From the NCBI GenBank assembly GCA_020849075.1, contig JADLGZ010000093.1, forward strand, positions 1 through 16,196: a DNA stretch of 16,196 bases. The letters run 5' to 3'. The number at the start of each line of letters is the position of its first letter. Within the stretch, counting starts at the first letter, position 1. The stretch comes from Fimbriimonadaceae bacterium (GTDB lineage: Bacteria > Armatimonadota > Fimbriimonadia > Fimbriimonadales > Fimbriimonadaceae). Both the position numbers and the translations under genes were made by a program. Below are positions 1 to 7,370 of this stretch, piece by piece. Below the pieces are notes generated by a model, which was given only the letters and a program-made list of their open reading frames with translations, was not told the DNA's origin and did no database searches.

Positions 1-2
1 CG

Positions 3-1142
3 TTTCGGCAAGATGCCAAGACGGTGTGGTCATTTGTTGCTGACCGAGGAGTATGGCAAGACCAAGTAAAGCGCCTGTTCCTTGAGAAGAGTATTCGAGC
101 GTGGAACAAGGACTTTGATCTCAAGGGTGAGCGGCTTGACTACAGCAACCTTTCGGGGGAGATGTTGATACCCGAGGCTGTGCGCGGTAAGTTCTATACC
201 GGAAACATTGAAACTACCCATTTAAAGTATAACTTCAAGACTAAGAAGTGGGATAGTGGGCGCGTTTCTTGGATCGGTACAGTCGCCAGCATTGACGAGG
301 TGCCGGTCCAACAAAGCGCACAGTCTAAACCTTGGATATTGACGAGTGAAGGTCCAAGTAGTGGTGAGAAGGATAAATGGACCTTCCTTAAGGCGACAGC
401 GAAGAACGGGGAGGTCGAGATTCGTGCCGATAAGATTGAGCGCTACCTTCCGGCAGAAGGACGACCCGAAACCCTTGTTGCGACGGGTAATGTTCGCTAC
501 TTTGGGCAAGAAGCAAACTTGCTCTGCGACCGGGTGACCATTTTCCGCCAGGAGCGTCGAGCGATCCTCGAAGGAAAGGTGAACATGCTCATCAAGCCCG
601 AAAGCGAGAGGGGAGTTAAGGTGGAACCCCTTCAGCCCATGCGGCCGGTCCTGCCCGACGAGATCGCACGGGGCGGCGAGCCCCCAAAGAGTACCGATGA
701 ACTTCGGTCGTTAGACAACCGCCGCAAGTATCCGGCGAGAGTGCTGGCTGATCGAATCGAGTATTGGTACACCAAGGGCCAGCGCCGTGCCCTCGCCACG
801 GGATCACCGCAGGCACGACAAGAACTTCCTGAGGGCCAATGGCGCATGATCTGGGCGCCTCGCGCCGAATGGGATGGCGAGAACGAGCGTATGAAGCTTC
901 TTGGAAAGGCAGACCAGCAAGAGGTGCGGGCTACCTTCTCTGATGGCACCACGGTCCGAGCTGAGACTTTCACATTCTCTACAGCTAGAGACATCGAGAT
1001 TTGGAGTGCCACTAAGGCAGAGTTTAAGGGTACGGTTGACGACGATGAGTTGCCCGAAGGTGGCAACAGCGGCGGCAAGCCTCCACCTTTGAAAGGTCCA
1101 ATCGGTTTTCTGCGCCCAGCGCGACTTACGACTCCGAGCTAA
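3..1142 (+). CDS. OstA/LptA-like envelope protein, 5' truncated
   Basis: The frame is open from the left edge of the window to TAA at 1140-1142, so the true start lies upstream; the GTG at 24 is only the first internal start codon. Two parts are visible. The first (about nt 100-290) is beta-rich and resembles an LptC-type domain (FDLKGERLDYSNLSG, then a long lysine-rich strand region). The second (about nt 380-1040) is OstA/LptA-like, with the pattern 'ADKIE...VATGNVRY....ANLLCDRVTIF...RAILEGKV' near nt 425-590 and a weaker repeat of it near 740-1040. Known members carry lipopolysaccharide across the periplasm from the LptBFG transporter to the LptD pore. That role here is inferred from family resemblance only. 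The C-terminus is glycine- and proline-rich and probably disordered. There is a 12-base gap to the next gene. The divergence is high, so the exact Lpt assignment is uncertain. Confidence 0.7.
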   Translation, partial: FRQDAKTVWSFVADRGVWQDQVKRLFLEKSIRAWNKDFDLKGERLDYSNLSGEMLIPEAVRGKFYTGNIETTHLKYNFKTKKWDSGRVSWIGTVASIDEVPVQQSAQSKPWILTSEGPSSGEKDKWTFLKATAKNGEVEIRADKIERYLPAEGRPETLVATGNVRYFGQEANLLCDRVTIFRQERRAILEGKVNMLIKPESERGVKVEPLQPMRPVLPDEIARGGEPPKSTDELRSLDNRRKYPARVLADRIEYWYTKGQRRALATGSPQARQELPEGQWRMIWAPRAEWDGENERMKLLGKADQQEVRATFSDGTTVRAETFTFSTARDIEIWSATKAEFKGTVDDDELPEGGNSGGKPPPLKGPIGFLRPARLTTPS

Positions 1143-1154
1143 ACTAAGATCGTA

Positions 1155-2612
1155 ATGTCGGTCACCAAACGAGCTGTGAAACTGGTCCAGCGATGTCCTC
1201 GGCTTGCGTGGTACAGCGACCGGGTTCGTCTACCTCTGGATGAGACGGCTCGGTGGCGAATGGCGATGGGTAACCGCATTGGGGACATTGCGCGCCAGCG
1301 GTACCCGAATGGACTACTGTTGCCTTGGAAAGATGGGCTGGAGCCGACCAAGGCCGCCCTAGCGTCCGATGTTGCGGACGCCCTTTTTGAAGCTTCCTTC
1401 CAGGTTGATGACCTTGTAACTCGCGTGGATGTCCTTGAGCGAATCCCGGGCGGTTGGCGCTTGATCGAGTTCAAGTCTGGCGCATCGGTGAAGGCCGAGT
1501 ACGAACAAGAGGCATTCTTCCAGACCTACGTTCTGGAACGGTGTGGTGTACCTATTCAGGATGTCTGCATTGGATTTGTGAACACCGGATACTGCTGGCC
1601 AGGGGGCGATGAGTACGACCCTAATGAGCTTCTGCGAGTGGAATCGGTTTGGGAGAAGCGGGACAAATGGTTGCCAAAAATTGAGGCTGCTGTTCGCGTT
1701 GCTAGGGAGGCAATGTTCAGGGAGGACGGGCCGCCTAGGCTCCTGGCTCGGAAGTGCTTCCGCCCAGATGACTGCGACTACCTTGAGCGTTGCCATCCCG
1801 AAGCTACCGAAGGGACGATATTCCATATTCCAGACATCTTCTGGAGGGATGCCGACGCCTTGGTGGAGAAAGGAATCGTATTCGCAAAGGACTTGCCTGC
1901 GGATGTTGACCAAAAGGAATCAACCAGGCGGACATTGGCTGCGATGCAGTCCGGAGTACCTGACATTGACCCCGCGCTTACACGTGTCCTTGATATGGTT
2001 AAGTTTCCAGCTCTGTTTCTGGACTTTGAAACGGTTGGCTCCGCATTACCCCTGTTCCCCGGGACGAAGCCGTATGAGAACATTCAGTTTCAATGGTCCG
2101 CCCACGTTCTAGAAGCACCCGACCAGCCGGAGTCAGAGTGGAAGCATATTGAATACCTCCCAACCGATGCCTCAGATCCTCGAGAGAGTTTCTGCTCCAG
2201 CCTCCTACCGTTATTGATGAATGCGGCATCCGTGGTTCATTACTCTCCGTTTGAAGAACGGCAGCTCGGAGCGTTGAACAGTGCAGAGATTCCGGGAGGA
2301 AAGGAGTGTCACGAGCTCTTGCGAGCCAAGCAGTGGGACCTAATGGTGGCAATTAAGGAGAACGTCTTTCACCCAGGCTTTAAGGGCAAGGTATCAATCA
2401 AGGTGACGCTGCCTAACCTAGTGGAAGGCTTTAGCTACGAAGGTCTCACAATCAAGGATGGGCAAGCGGCGCAGATTGCTTACCTGCGCATGATCGATCC
2501 CGAGACTAGCCCGGCAGATGCGGCTCAGATACGGGCAGACTTGCTTGCCTATTGCCGACTGGATACCGAAGCAATGGTACGCATCTTCCAAGCCCTACGA
2601 ACAGCCGCGTAG
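1155..2612 (+). CDS. DUF2779 protein: Cas4/RecB-like nuclease joined to DEDD exonuclease fold
   Basis: A 485-residue protein with ATG start at 1155 and no strong Shine-Dalgarno. The N-terminal half is a PD-(D/E)XK nuclease: D92, then E105-x-K107 in 'LIEFKSG'. Four cysteines, C14 in 'QRCPRLAWY' and C201, C207, C213 in the spaced C-x5-C-x5-C group, match the iron-sulfur staple of Cas4 and AddB. The C-terminal half is the DUF2779 region with an RNase-H-like exonuclease signature: D290-x-E292 in 'FLDFETV', a middle motif around 'HYSPFEERQL' (362-371), and Y466-x3-D470 near the end. This reads as a two-nuclease protein acting on DNA or RNA. Its biological role is not known to me. No cas1/cas2, CRISPR array or helicase partner lies next to it, so the Cas4 likeness is structural only. 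It is not obviously in an operon with the secreted DUF1579 protein downstream. Confidence 0.87.
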   Translation: MSVTKRAVKLVQRCPRLAWYSDRVRLPLDETARWRMAMGNRIGDIARQRYPNGLLLPWKDGLEPTKAALASDVADALFEASFQVDDLVTRVDVLERIPGGWRLIEFKSGASVKAEYEQEAFFQTYVLERCGVPIQDVCIGFVNTGYCWPGGDEYDPNELLRVESVWEKRDKWLPKIEAAVRVAREAMFREDGPPRLLARKCFRPDDCDYLERCHPEATEGTIFHIPDIFWRDADALVEKGIVFAKDLPADVDQKESTRRTLAAMQSGVPDIDPALTRVLDMVKFPALFLDFETVGSALPLFPGTKPYENIQFQWSAHVLEAPDQPESEWKHIEYLPTDASDPRESFCSSLLPLLMNAASVVHYSPFEERQLGALNSAEIPGGKECHELLRAKQWDLMVAIKENVFHPGFKGKVSIKVTLPNLVEGFSYEGLTIKDGQAAQIAYLRMIDPETSPADAAQIRADLLAYCRLDTEAMVRIFQALRTAA

Positions 2613-2665
2613 ATTAGTCGGTTTGTCTTGAAATATTGCGTGGTCTTGAGCCATTATTAGCACTG

Positions 2666-3163
2666 ATGAAATGTATGCTTGTGCTTTCGACCTTCTTCTT
2701 CACTCTAGCCGCTTACGCTCAAGAAGCGGAGCGACCGAAGCAACTGGATGCTCTCAACTTCCTCGAGGGGAAGTTCATCCTTGATCCGACCATCAAGTCA
2801 GAAGACCAATCTACCGTGGTAGGCCAATGGACACTGATGAAGCAACACATGCGTGTTGAAGTTTCGGGAACCATCATGGGCATGAAGATGGAAGGCATGA
2901 TGATGATGAGTTGGGACACCACCGCTCAAAAGTACAGCGCAACTTGGTTTGACAGCATGGGAGGAGGGGCAATTACGGGCACCGGTGATATGAAGGGCGA
3001 TGTCCTCACAACCTTGACACCCGTGATTGACCTAATGGGTCAGAAGGCTCGGATCCGAACGATCTTCACAAAGAAGAAGGACGGGTTCAACATGAATGTG
3101 GCGATGGGTGATGGCGACAAGTACGAAACATTCGTCGACAACACCTATCTTCGGTCTAAATAG
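2666..3163 (+). CDS. secreted DUF1579 family protein
   Basis: The ATG at 2666 is chosen because it yields a clean signal peptide (MKCMLVLSTFFFTLAAYAQ, cleavage likely near residue 19). The in-frame TTG at 2636 would put ten extra residues before it and has no better ribosome site. The mature part of about 146 residues fits the DUF1579 pattern: 'LDALNFLEGKF' near the start, a strand region around residues 60-75, then 'MSWDTTAQKYSATWFDSMGGG' spread over 80-101 and a glycine turn 'GTGDMKGD'. Members are small beta-barrel, lipocalin-like proteins of unknown function, often exported. The methionine cluster at residues 71-81 sits where the family normally has a Met/Gly-rich strand. The gene ends 17 bases before a strong inverted repeat that could stop its transcript. 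Confidence 0.8.
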   Translation: MKCMLVLSTFFFTLAAYAQEAERPKQLDALNFLEGKFILDPTIKSEDQSTVVGQWTLMKQHMRVEVSGTIMGMKMEGMMMMSWDTTAQKYSATWFDSMGGGAITGTGDMKGDVLTTLTPVIDLMGQKARIRTIFTKKKDGFNMNVAMGDGDKYETFVDNTYLRSK

Positions 3164-3180
3164 CCTTTAGCGCTCATCAG

Positions 3181-3219
3181 ATCGGGCGTCACTGCCACAA
3201 TGAGGCAGTGACGCCCGAT
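3181..3219 (+). terminator. perfect 16-bp inverted repeat, terminator or start-codon hairpin
   Basis: Left arm 3181-3196 (ATCGGGCGTCACTGCC) pairs perfectly with right arm 3204-3219 across a 7-base loop at 3197-3203. It lies 17 bases after the DUF1579 stop, the usual place for a terminator, but the bases after it (TCATCTGGTC) are not a T-run. The GTG start of the ABC exporter (3208-3210) and its only purine-rich upstream stretch (GAGG, 3202-3205) fall in the loop edge and right arm. The structure could therefore also limit translation of that gene. Confidence 0.6.
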
Positions 3220-4986
3220 TCATCTGGTCTTCGCCGCCTGTGGCACTACGCCAAGCCACACCGGCGAAGGGTCGTAGCCGCATCCCTGTTCACAACCTTG
3301 GGGAAGGTGATGGATGTCGCGCCGGAGATTCTTATCGGCGTTGTCATTGATGTCATTGTCAAGGGGAATGATTCCTTTGTTGCAAACCTGATTGGCGTAA
3401 CTGATCGCTGGCAACAATTGGTTATTCTTGCCGTGCTCAATGCGGTCATCTGGATTCTGGAGTCAACTTTCGGCTACCTTAGCAATGTAGGTTGGCGGAA
3501 TCTGGCTCAGACCATGCAGCACGATCTACGCCTCGAGCTCTATGGCCATGTGCAAAGCCTCGAGATCGCCTATTTTGAGGATACGACCAGTGGCGGATTG
3601 CTGGCTGTCCTGAATGACGACATCAATCAACTTGAGCGCTTCTTGGATGGTGGAGCCGCCAGCTTGATCGACCTATTTTGGAATATCGTGCTGGTCGGAG
3701 CGGTGTTTGCTGCGAGTTCACTCTTGCTCACGACAACCGCCTTTCTACCGATACCCTTGATCGTTCTTGGTTCGGTGATGTATCAGAAACGGCTCCTACC
3801 TCTGTATTCTCGGGTTCGCGAGGGAGTTGCCGATCTAAGCGAGACACTGAGCGCGAATCTGGGTGGCATTGCGACAATCAAGGCGTTTACGGCTGAGCAG
3901 CGCGAAACGGATCGTCTGCGCCAGGTCAGTGATGACTACATGCAGGCCAACCGCGAGGCGATCCGGTTCAGCTCGGCCTTCGTTCCTTTGATCCGCATGG
4001 TTATTCTTTCGGGCTTTTCCTGCACGCTTGTGATTGGGGGGTGGATGGCACTCAACGGACGGCTTGAGGTCGGGATGTATTCCGTGCTCGTCTTCATGAC
4101 CCAGCGCTTGCTCTGGCCGATGACTCGACTTGGCGAGACGCTGGATTTGTACCAACGCGCGATGGCCTCTACCCGTCGCATTTTCAAACTGATGGATCAA
4201 CAGCCGATGATGAACCCGGGTTCAAAGCAGCTAGTCAACCCGGTACGAGGTGAGATCGAGCTTGATGCCGTGCGATTCGGTTATGGTGAGGCCGGAGACG
4301 TGGTTAAAGGGATTTCGCTCCGAGTTCCCGCCGGTGAGACGCATGCAATCGTCGGCGCAACGGGGTCGGGAAAGTCGACGCTACTGCGCTTACTCTTACG
4401 GTTTTATGATGTCCGTGAAGGGGCGGTGAGGATTGACGGACAGGATGTCCGTGATCTCTCGTACGCTTCGCTCCGCAACGCAATGGGTTACGTAAGTCAA
4501 GATGTTTTCATGTTCCACGGTACGGTGCTTGAAAACATTGCATACGGTCGCCCGGGGGCGACACAGGATCAGGTAGAGGCTGCGGCAAGATCGGCCGAGG
4601 CGCATGACTTTATCATGGCGCTCCCAGATGGCTATAACACGTTTGTCGGCGAACGCGGCGTGAAATTATCCGGAGGGCAGAGGCAACGGCTGAGTATTGC
4701 GCGAGCAATCTTGCGTGATCCCGCGATCTTAATTTTGGATGAGGCCACCAGCGCGGTTGACAATGAAACGGAGGCCGCGATTCAGAGGTCATTGGCAACG
4801 GTCACCCGAAACCGGACCTCAATGGTGATCGCGCACCGACTTTCGACGGTCCGTGATGCGCATCGGATCTGGGTATTAGAATCCGGAACGATTATCGAGG
4901 CGGGTACTCATGATGAGCTTGTTCAGTCGGGGGGGCTTTACTCCGCCCTTTGGCGGGTGCAAACAGGCGAGGCGATCCGGGCATGA
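3208..4986 (+). CDS. ABC exporter half-transporter (fused membrane domain and ATPase)
   Basis: A 592-residue protein of MsbA/LmrA-type length. Residues 1-330 form the six-helix membrane domain, including the 'LRLELYGHVQSLEIAYFE' coupling region at 107-124. Residues 347-592 form the ATPase: Walker A GATGSGKST (383-391), Q-loop Q431, signature LSGGQ (487-491), Walker B ILIL-D511-E512 and switch histidine H543. All are intact, so the ATPase should be active as a homodimer or heterodimer. The substrate cannot be read from sequence; lipid, drug or peptide export are all possible. The GTG at 3208 is the only start that keeps the full first helix; the frame has no other start codon between the stop at 3157 and 3208. 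Its end overlaps the next gene by four bases (ATGA), so the flavoenzyme downstream is probably co-translated. Confidence 0.93.
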   Translation: MTPDSSGLRRLWHYAKPHRRRVVAASLFTTLGKVMDVAPEILIGVVIDVIVKGNDSFVANLIGVTDRWQQLVILAVLNAVIWILESTFGYLSNVGWRNLAQTMQHDLRLELYGHVQSLEIAYFEDTTSGGLLAVLNDDINQLERFLDGGAASLIDLFWNIVLVGAVFAASSLLLTTTAFLPIPLIVLGSVMYQKRLLPLYSRVREGVADLSETLSANLGGIATIKAFTAEQRETDRLRQVSDDYMQANREAIRFSSAFVPLIRMVILSGFSCTLVIGGWMALNGRLEVGMYSVLVFMTQRLLWPMTRLGETLDLYQRAMASTRRIFKLMDQQPMMNPGSKQLVNPVRGEIELDAVRFGYGEAGDVVKGISLRVPAGETHAIVGATGSGKSTLLRLLLRFYDVREGAVRIDGQDVRDLSYASLRNAMGYVSQDVFMFHGTVLENIAYGRPGATQDQVEAAARSAEAHDFIMALPDGYNTFVGERGVKLSGGQRQRLSIARAILRDPAILILDEATSAVDNETEAAIQRSLATVTRNRTSMVIAHRLSTVRDAHRIWVLESGTIIEAGTHDELVQSGGLYSALWRVQTGEAIRA

Positions 4987-5987
4987 AGGTCGCCGTCGTG
5001 GGCGCCGGGATCGTTGGCTTGAGTGCAGCTCGGTTTATCGCGGGCCGCGGTCATGCAGTTACTGTATTTGAGCAGTTTCCTCTGTTTCACGATCGGGGTA
5101 GCTCTCATGGACGAACACGGATTGTTCGGAAGGCCTATCCCAGCCGCTTCTGGACTGGATTGATGACAGAAGCGTATTCAATGTGGGCCGAACTGGAAGC
5201 GGAGTGCGGGAGCCCCTTGGTGACCGAATGCGGCTTACTCTACTTTGGCCATCAAGATTCGCCAAGGATTCAGGAGGGTGTAGACTCGCTGGCATCGCTC
5301 GGAGTGCCCCATGAGGTCTTGCCCCCACCGCATTGTGCCGAGAAACTGTCTGGGCTCCAGTTGGCACCCGATGAGGTGGGCATCTTTACACCGGAAGCTG
5401 GGTATGTGAGGGCGGACTTGGCCTTGCAAGCGACCCACTCCTTGGCCCTTGCGAAAGGGGCTACGTTCGTCCACGATGTGGCTGATCCATATGAACTGGC
5501 CAAGGAGTTTGATATCGTGGTTCTTGCTACCGGTGCTTGGGTGAATCGCTTGGTTCCCGACCTTGCAGCGGTGCCCACGCGCCAGACTTTTGCGTATGTT
5601 CGGACCCCGATTATCGGGGCCGTATGGATTGATGACACGACCTTGGCGTATGGTTTCCCATCGGATGAATTGGGAGCAAAGATCGGAGCCCATGAGCATG
5701 GCCCCATCACAAATCCGGATGAGCTTGGAATTCCCCACGCTCCGCACTTGGGTCAAATACGCGAGACCTTGCGGAGTCGTTTTGGAGTTGATGATCCCGT
5801 ACTGCAGGAGGTGACTACCTGCATCTACACAAGTACCTCCGATGAAATGTTCCGCATGGGTTGGATCACCGATCAGATAGCTTTTGTTAGCTCCTGTAGT
5901 GGTCATGGGTTCAAATTGGGCCCATGGGTTGGTCGTAAACTAGCCGATATTGTTGAAGGTGGTGCGATTCCAGAAGAGTTTCAATGA
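4983..5987 (+). CDS. sarcosine/N-methyl amino acid oxidase-type flavoenzyme (DAO family)
   Basis: The ATG at 4983 overlaps the ABC stop as ATGA and starts directly at the dinucleotide fold 'MKVAVVGAGIVGLSAARF' (GxGxxG at residues 8-13). The in-frame start at 4950 would lie inside the ABC gene and add residues before the fold. The 334-residue protein follows monomeric sarcosine oxidase and N-methyltryptophan oxidase closely. It has GSSHGRTRIVR at 39-49, K233 and H237 in 'GAKIGAHEHG' (matching the oxygen-activating Lys and a nearby His), C280 in 'TCIYTSTSDE' (the cysteine that holds FAD covalently) and K311 in 'CSGHGFKLG'. It should oxidise a secondary amine or N-methyl amino acid with oxygen, giving hydrogen peroxide and an aldehyde. 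It is slightly shorter than typical members (about 370-390). The actual substrate is unknown. The next gene also overlaps by ATGA. Confidence 0.87.
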   Translation: MKVAVVGAGIVGLSAARFIAGRGHAVTVFEQFPLFHDRGSSHGRTRIVRKAYPSRFWTGLMTEAYSMWAELEAECGSPLVTECGLLYFGHQDSPRIQEGVDSLASLGVPHEVLPPPHCAEKLSGLQLAPDEVGIFTPEAGYVRADLALQATHSLALAKGATFVHDVADPYELAKEFDIVVLATGAWVNRLVPDLAAVPTRQTFAYVRTPIIGAVWIDDTTLAYGFPSDELGAKIGAHEHGPITNPDELGIPHAPHLGQIRETLRSRFGVDDPVLQEVTTCIYTSTSDEMFRMGWITDQIAFVSSCSGHGFKLGPWVGRKLADIVEGGAIPEEFQ

Positions 5988-6751
5988 GCGAGAGTTCACG
6001 ACCATCCGTTAGGACCGTTGCCTTTACAACCAATCTAGTGGCCTTGATTGGTGTTGGGGTGTTCTTGGCTATCTCTAGCCAGCGCGAGGAGCTTCCGACA
6101 TCAACACCCGGTATGCATAAGGAAGAAATGGAAGCCCTTTGGCTGCAAATCAAAGACTATGGAGTACCACACGACGTTTACGGGAAGACCTTGGGAGGTG
6201 GCTGTTGTACGGCGGCCGCGATGTACGGGGTGAGTGCTAACTGTCTTTGTGCGTCGGTCATGGCAGAACGAAGTTGGTGGGAGCATGATCCCCTTTACAA
6301 GCGAGGTTCAGACGACCTCATCCCCATGAACGGAATCGGCCCATTCGGTCCGCCAACGGTAGGGTGTGTTCAGCAGAATGGAGCGACGATTATGGTAGCC
6401 ATTCAAAAGTTGAGGAAATGTAAGCCAGACCTTCTGAAGCGGTTTCACTATGCTGATCTGCTTAGCATCACGCCAGGGGAGCTTCACGAATTGATGAAGA
6501 AGAACTGCTCTGCGGCTATGGAGCTTGCGGCCCTCTGGCTCGCGGCAACCTCACTGCCCCAATGCAATAGCGGTAAAGTTGGCTCCTGCGGTTCATTTGT
6601 GTTGATGTGGAACGGAGGCCCGGGCGGTGGGCCATGGTGGCATCGAAATCTCGGCCCAGAGGTCCGCAACAAGGCAAAGGTTGTATTTGAGTCATTACAA
6701 CAGGCCGGGAGCCCCTGTGGGACAAAATCGACGATAGGAGGTAGTTGGTGA
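5984..6751 (+). CDS. membrane-anchored, cysteine-rich lytic transglycosylase-like protein
   Basis: The start ATG at 5984 overlaps the previous stop (ATGA) and has AGAAG five to nine bases upstream. The 255-residue protein has one N-terminal membrane helix (about residues 12-30), so the rest probably faces the periplasm. I see a faint but ordered resemblance to SLT lysozyme-like domains: a possible catalytic glutamate E95 in 'SVMAERSWW', 'NGIGPFGPPTVG' (116-127) where SLT proteins have a Gly-rich Gln motif, 'AALWLAATSL' (182-191), and 'LMWNGGPGGG' (207-216) matching the 'AYNAGPG' motif. Ten cysteines (74, 75, 87, 89, 128, 146, 175, 194, 202, 245) suggest disulfide bonds. Peptidoglycan cleavage is an inference; without a structural match it should be treated as a hypothetical protein. 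Confidence 0.65.
   Translation: MSESSRPSVRTVAFTTNLVALIGVGVFLAISSQREELPTSTPGMHKEEMEALWLQIKDYGVPHDVYGKTLGGGCCTAAAMYGVSANCLCASVMAERSWWEHDPLYKRGSDDLIPMNGIGPFGPPTVGCVQQNGATIMVAIQKLRKCKPDLLKRFHYADLLSITPGELHELMKKNCSAAMELAALWLAATSLPQCNSGKVGSCGSFVLMWNGGPGGGPWWHRNLGPEVRNKAKVVFESLQQAGSPCGTKSTIGGSW
6736..6741 (+). promoter_or_regulatory. ribosome binding site AGGAGG deciding the start at 6748
   Basis: A full AGGAGG lies at 6736-6741. It is six bases before the GTG at 6748 but only three before the in-frame TTG at 6745. This makes GTG 6748 the better start and gives a GTGA overlap with the upstream stop. Confidence 0.7.
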
Positions 6752-7170
6752 AGAACCTTTGGAAGGCTCGTTTCATTCTGCCCTTCTTCTTGGTGGGCTT
6801 GGGAGCGGCTTGGCTCATCCACGAGCGCGTTCGGCTTACGCGGGATAGATGGATGCTGGACATCATGATCAAAGATACGACCCTGCCCTTGGACGTGATG
6901 ATCATGCGTAACACGGCACCGACGACCTATGCGTTTGTCAAGGATCGGCGGGTGATCAGAGACGAAGCCTTTTTTAGTACGGATGCCCCGGCATCCGATG
7001 TGTCAGCAGCAATCCGGCGTTTTGCCGACAAGCACAGTAGCGATGATAGCTCCATCAACTGGGCGGTCTATGACAACCGGGCAAACAATGGAAAGAATCG
7101 CCCTAACCCGCCGGATGACTTTCGAACCCTAATTTGGATCGCGGTTGATACGAATGAAGACTGGTTCTAG
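6748..7170 (+). CDS. hypothetical membrane-anchored protein, 140 residues
   Basis: The GTG start at 6748 follows a perfect AGGAGG and overlaps the upstream stop as GTGA. One membrane helix at about residues 9-25 ('FILPFFLVGLGAAWLIHERV') is followed by a soluble part that should lie outside the membrane. The soluble part contains 'TTYAFVKDRRVIRDEAFFST' (about 59-78) and an alpha helix 'SDVSAAIRRFADKH', and ends in 'TLIWIAVDTNEDWF'. I do not recognise the family. It is the last gene of the operon with the ABC exporter, the flavoenzyme and the transglycosylase-like protein. Its stop codon overlaps the stop of the small minus-strand gene across the palindrome CTAG (7167-7170). Confidence 0.75.
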   Translation: MKNLWKARFILPFFLVGLGAAWLIHERVRLTRDRWMLDIMIKDTTLPLDVMIMRNTAPTTYAFVKDRRVIRDEAFFSTDAPASDVSAAIRRFADKHSSDDSSINWAVYDNRANNGKNRPNPPDDFRTLIWIAVDTNEDWF

Positions 7171-7370
7171 CGAAGAATCTTGCGGATATCCTCGATGCGG
7201 ATGATCCCTTGAGCCGGGTGAGATCTGCCCACGATGGCAATACGGTCACCTCGTCCGACCATTGCGTGCTTATCTTCTTGAATATCGCCTTCAATGACGG
7301 TATCGTACCGCTGTGATCCGACGGCAAGAGTAAGGGCCCATCGCCGCCATTGGCGACGAACGCTAATCAC
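7167..7370 (-). CDS. small hypothetical protein (67 residues), start uncertain
   Basis: The frame ends at TAG (7169-7167), convergent with the plus-strand operon. The C-terminal part looks like a real protein: 'RYDTVIEGDIQEDKHAMVG' followed by 'RGDRIAIVGRSHPAQGIIR' and a basic end 'EDIRKILR', giving a small beta-rich, OB- or SH3-like pattern. I place the start at GTG 7370 because upstream of it this frame loses the codon bias of coding DNA (few codons begin with G), whereas a different frame becomes coding-like there. ATG codons at 7430, 7442 and 7472 would extend it to as much as 101 residues. No clear ribosome site supports any of them. The function is unknown. Confidence 0.55.
   Translation of the reverse strand: MISVRRQWRRWALTLAVGSQRYDTVIEGDIQEDKHAMVGRGDRIAIVGRSHPAQGIIRIEDIRKILR

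Noticed and set aside
632..1078. Long minus-strand frame of 148 codons antisense to the OstA-like gene
   Set aside because: It has low-complexity Ser/Arg/Pro content typical of a shadow frame, with no motif or ribosome site.
1155..2612. CRISPR-associated Cas4 and a nearby CRISPR array
   Set aside because: The Cas4-like residues belong to a DUF2779 protein; no repeat-spacer array or cas1/cas2 was seen in the window.
2623..2660. Sigma-70-like promoter before the DUF1579 gene (TTGAAA and TATTAG)
   Set aside because: The spacing is about 21 bases, too long, and neither box is strong.
2876..2912. Methionine-rich stretch in the DUF1579 protein as a copper-binding site
   Set aside because: The family normally has a Met/Gly-rich strand there; no Cys or His support and no link to copper genes.
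5235..5906. Minus-strand frame of 223 codons inside the flavoenzyme gene
   Set aside because: The opposite strand encodes a clear sarcosine-oxidase-type protein with catalytic residues; this frame is its shadow.
7341..7356. Small inverted repeat TCGCC/GGCGA as a terminator
   Set aside because: Only five base pairs, inside probable coding sequence, and no T-run.
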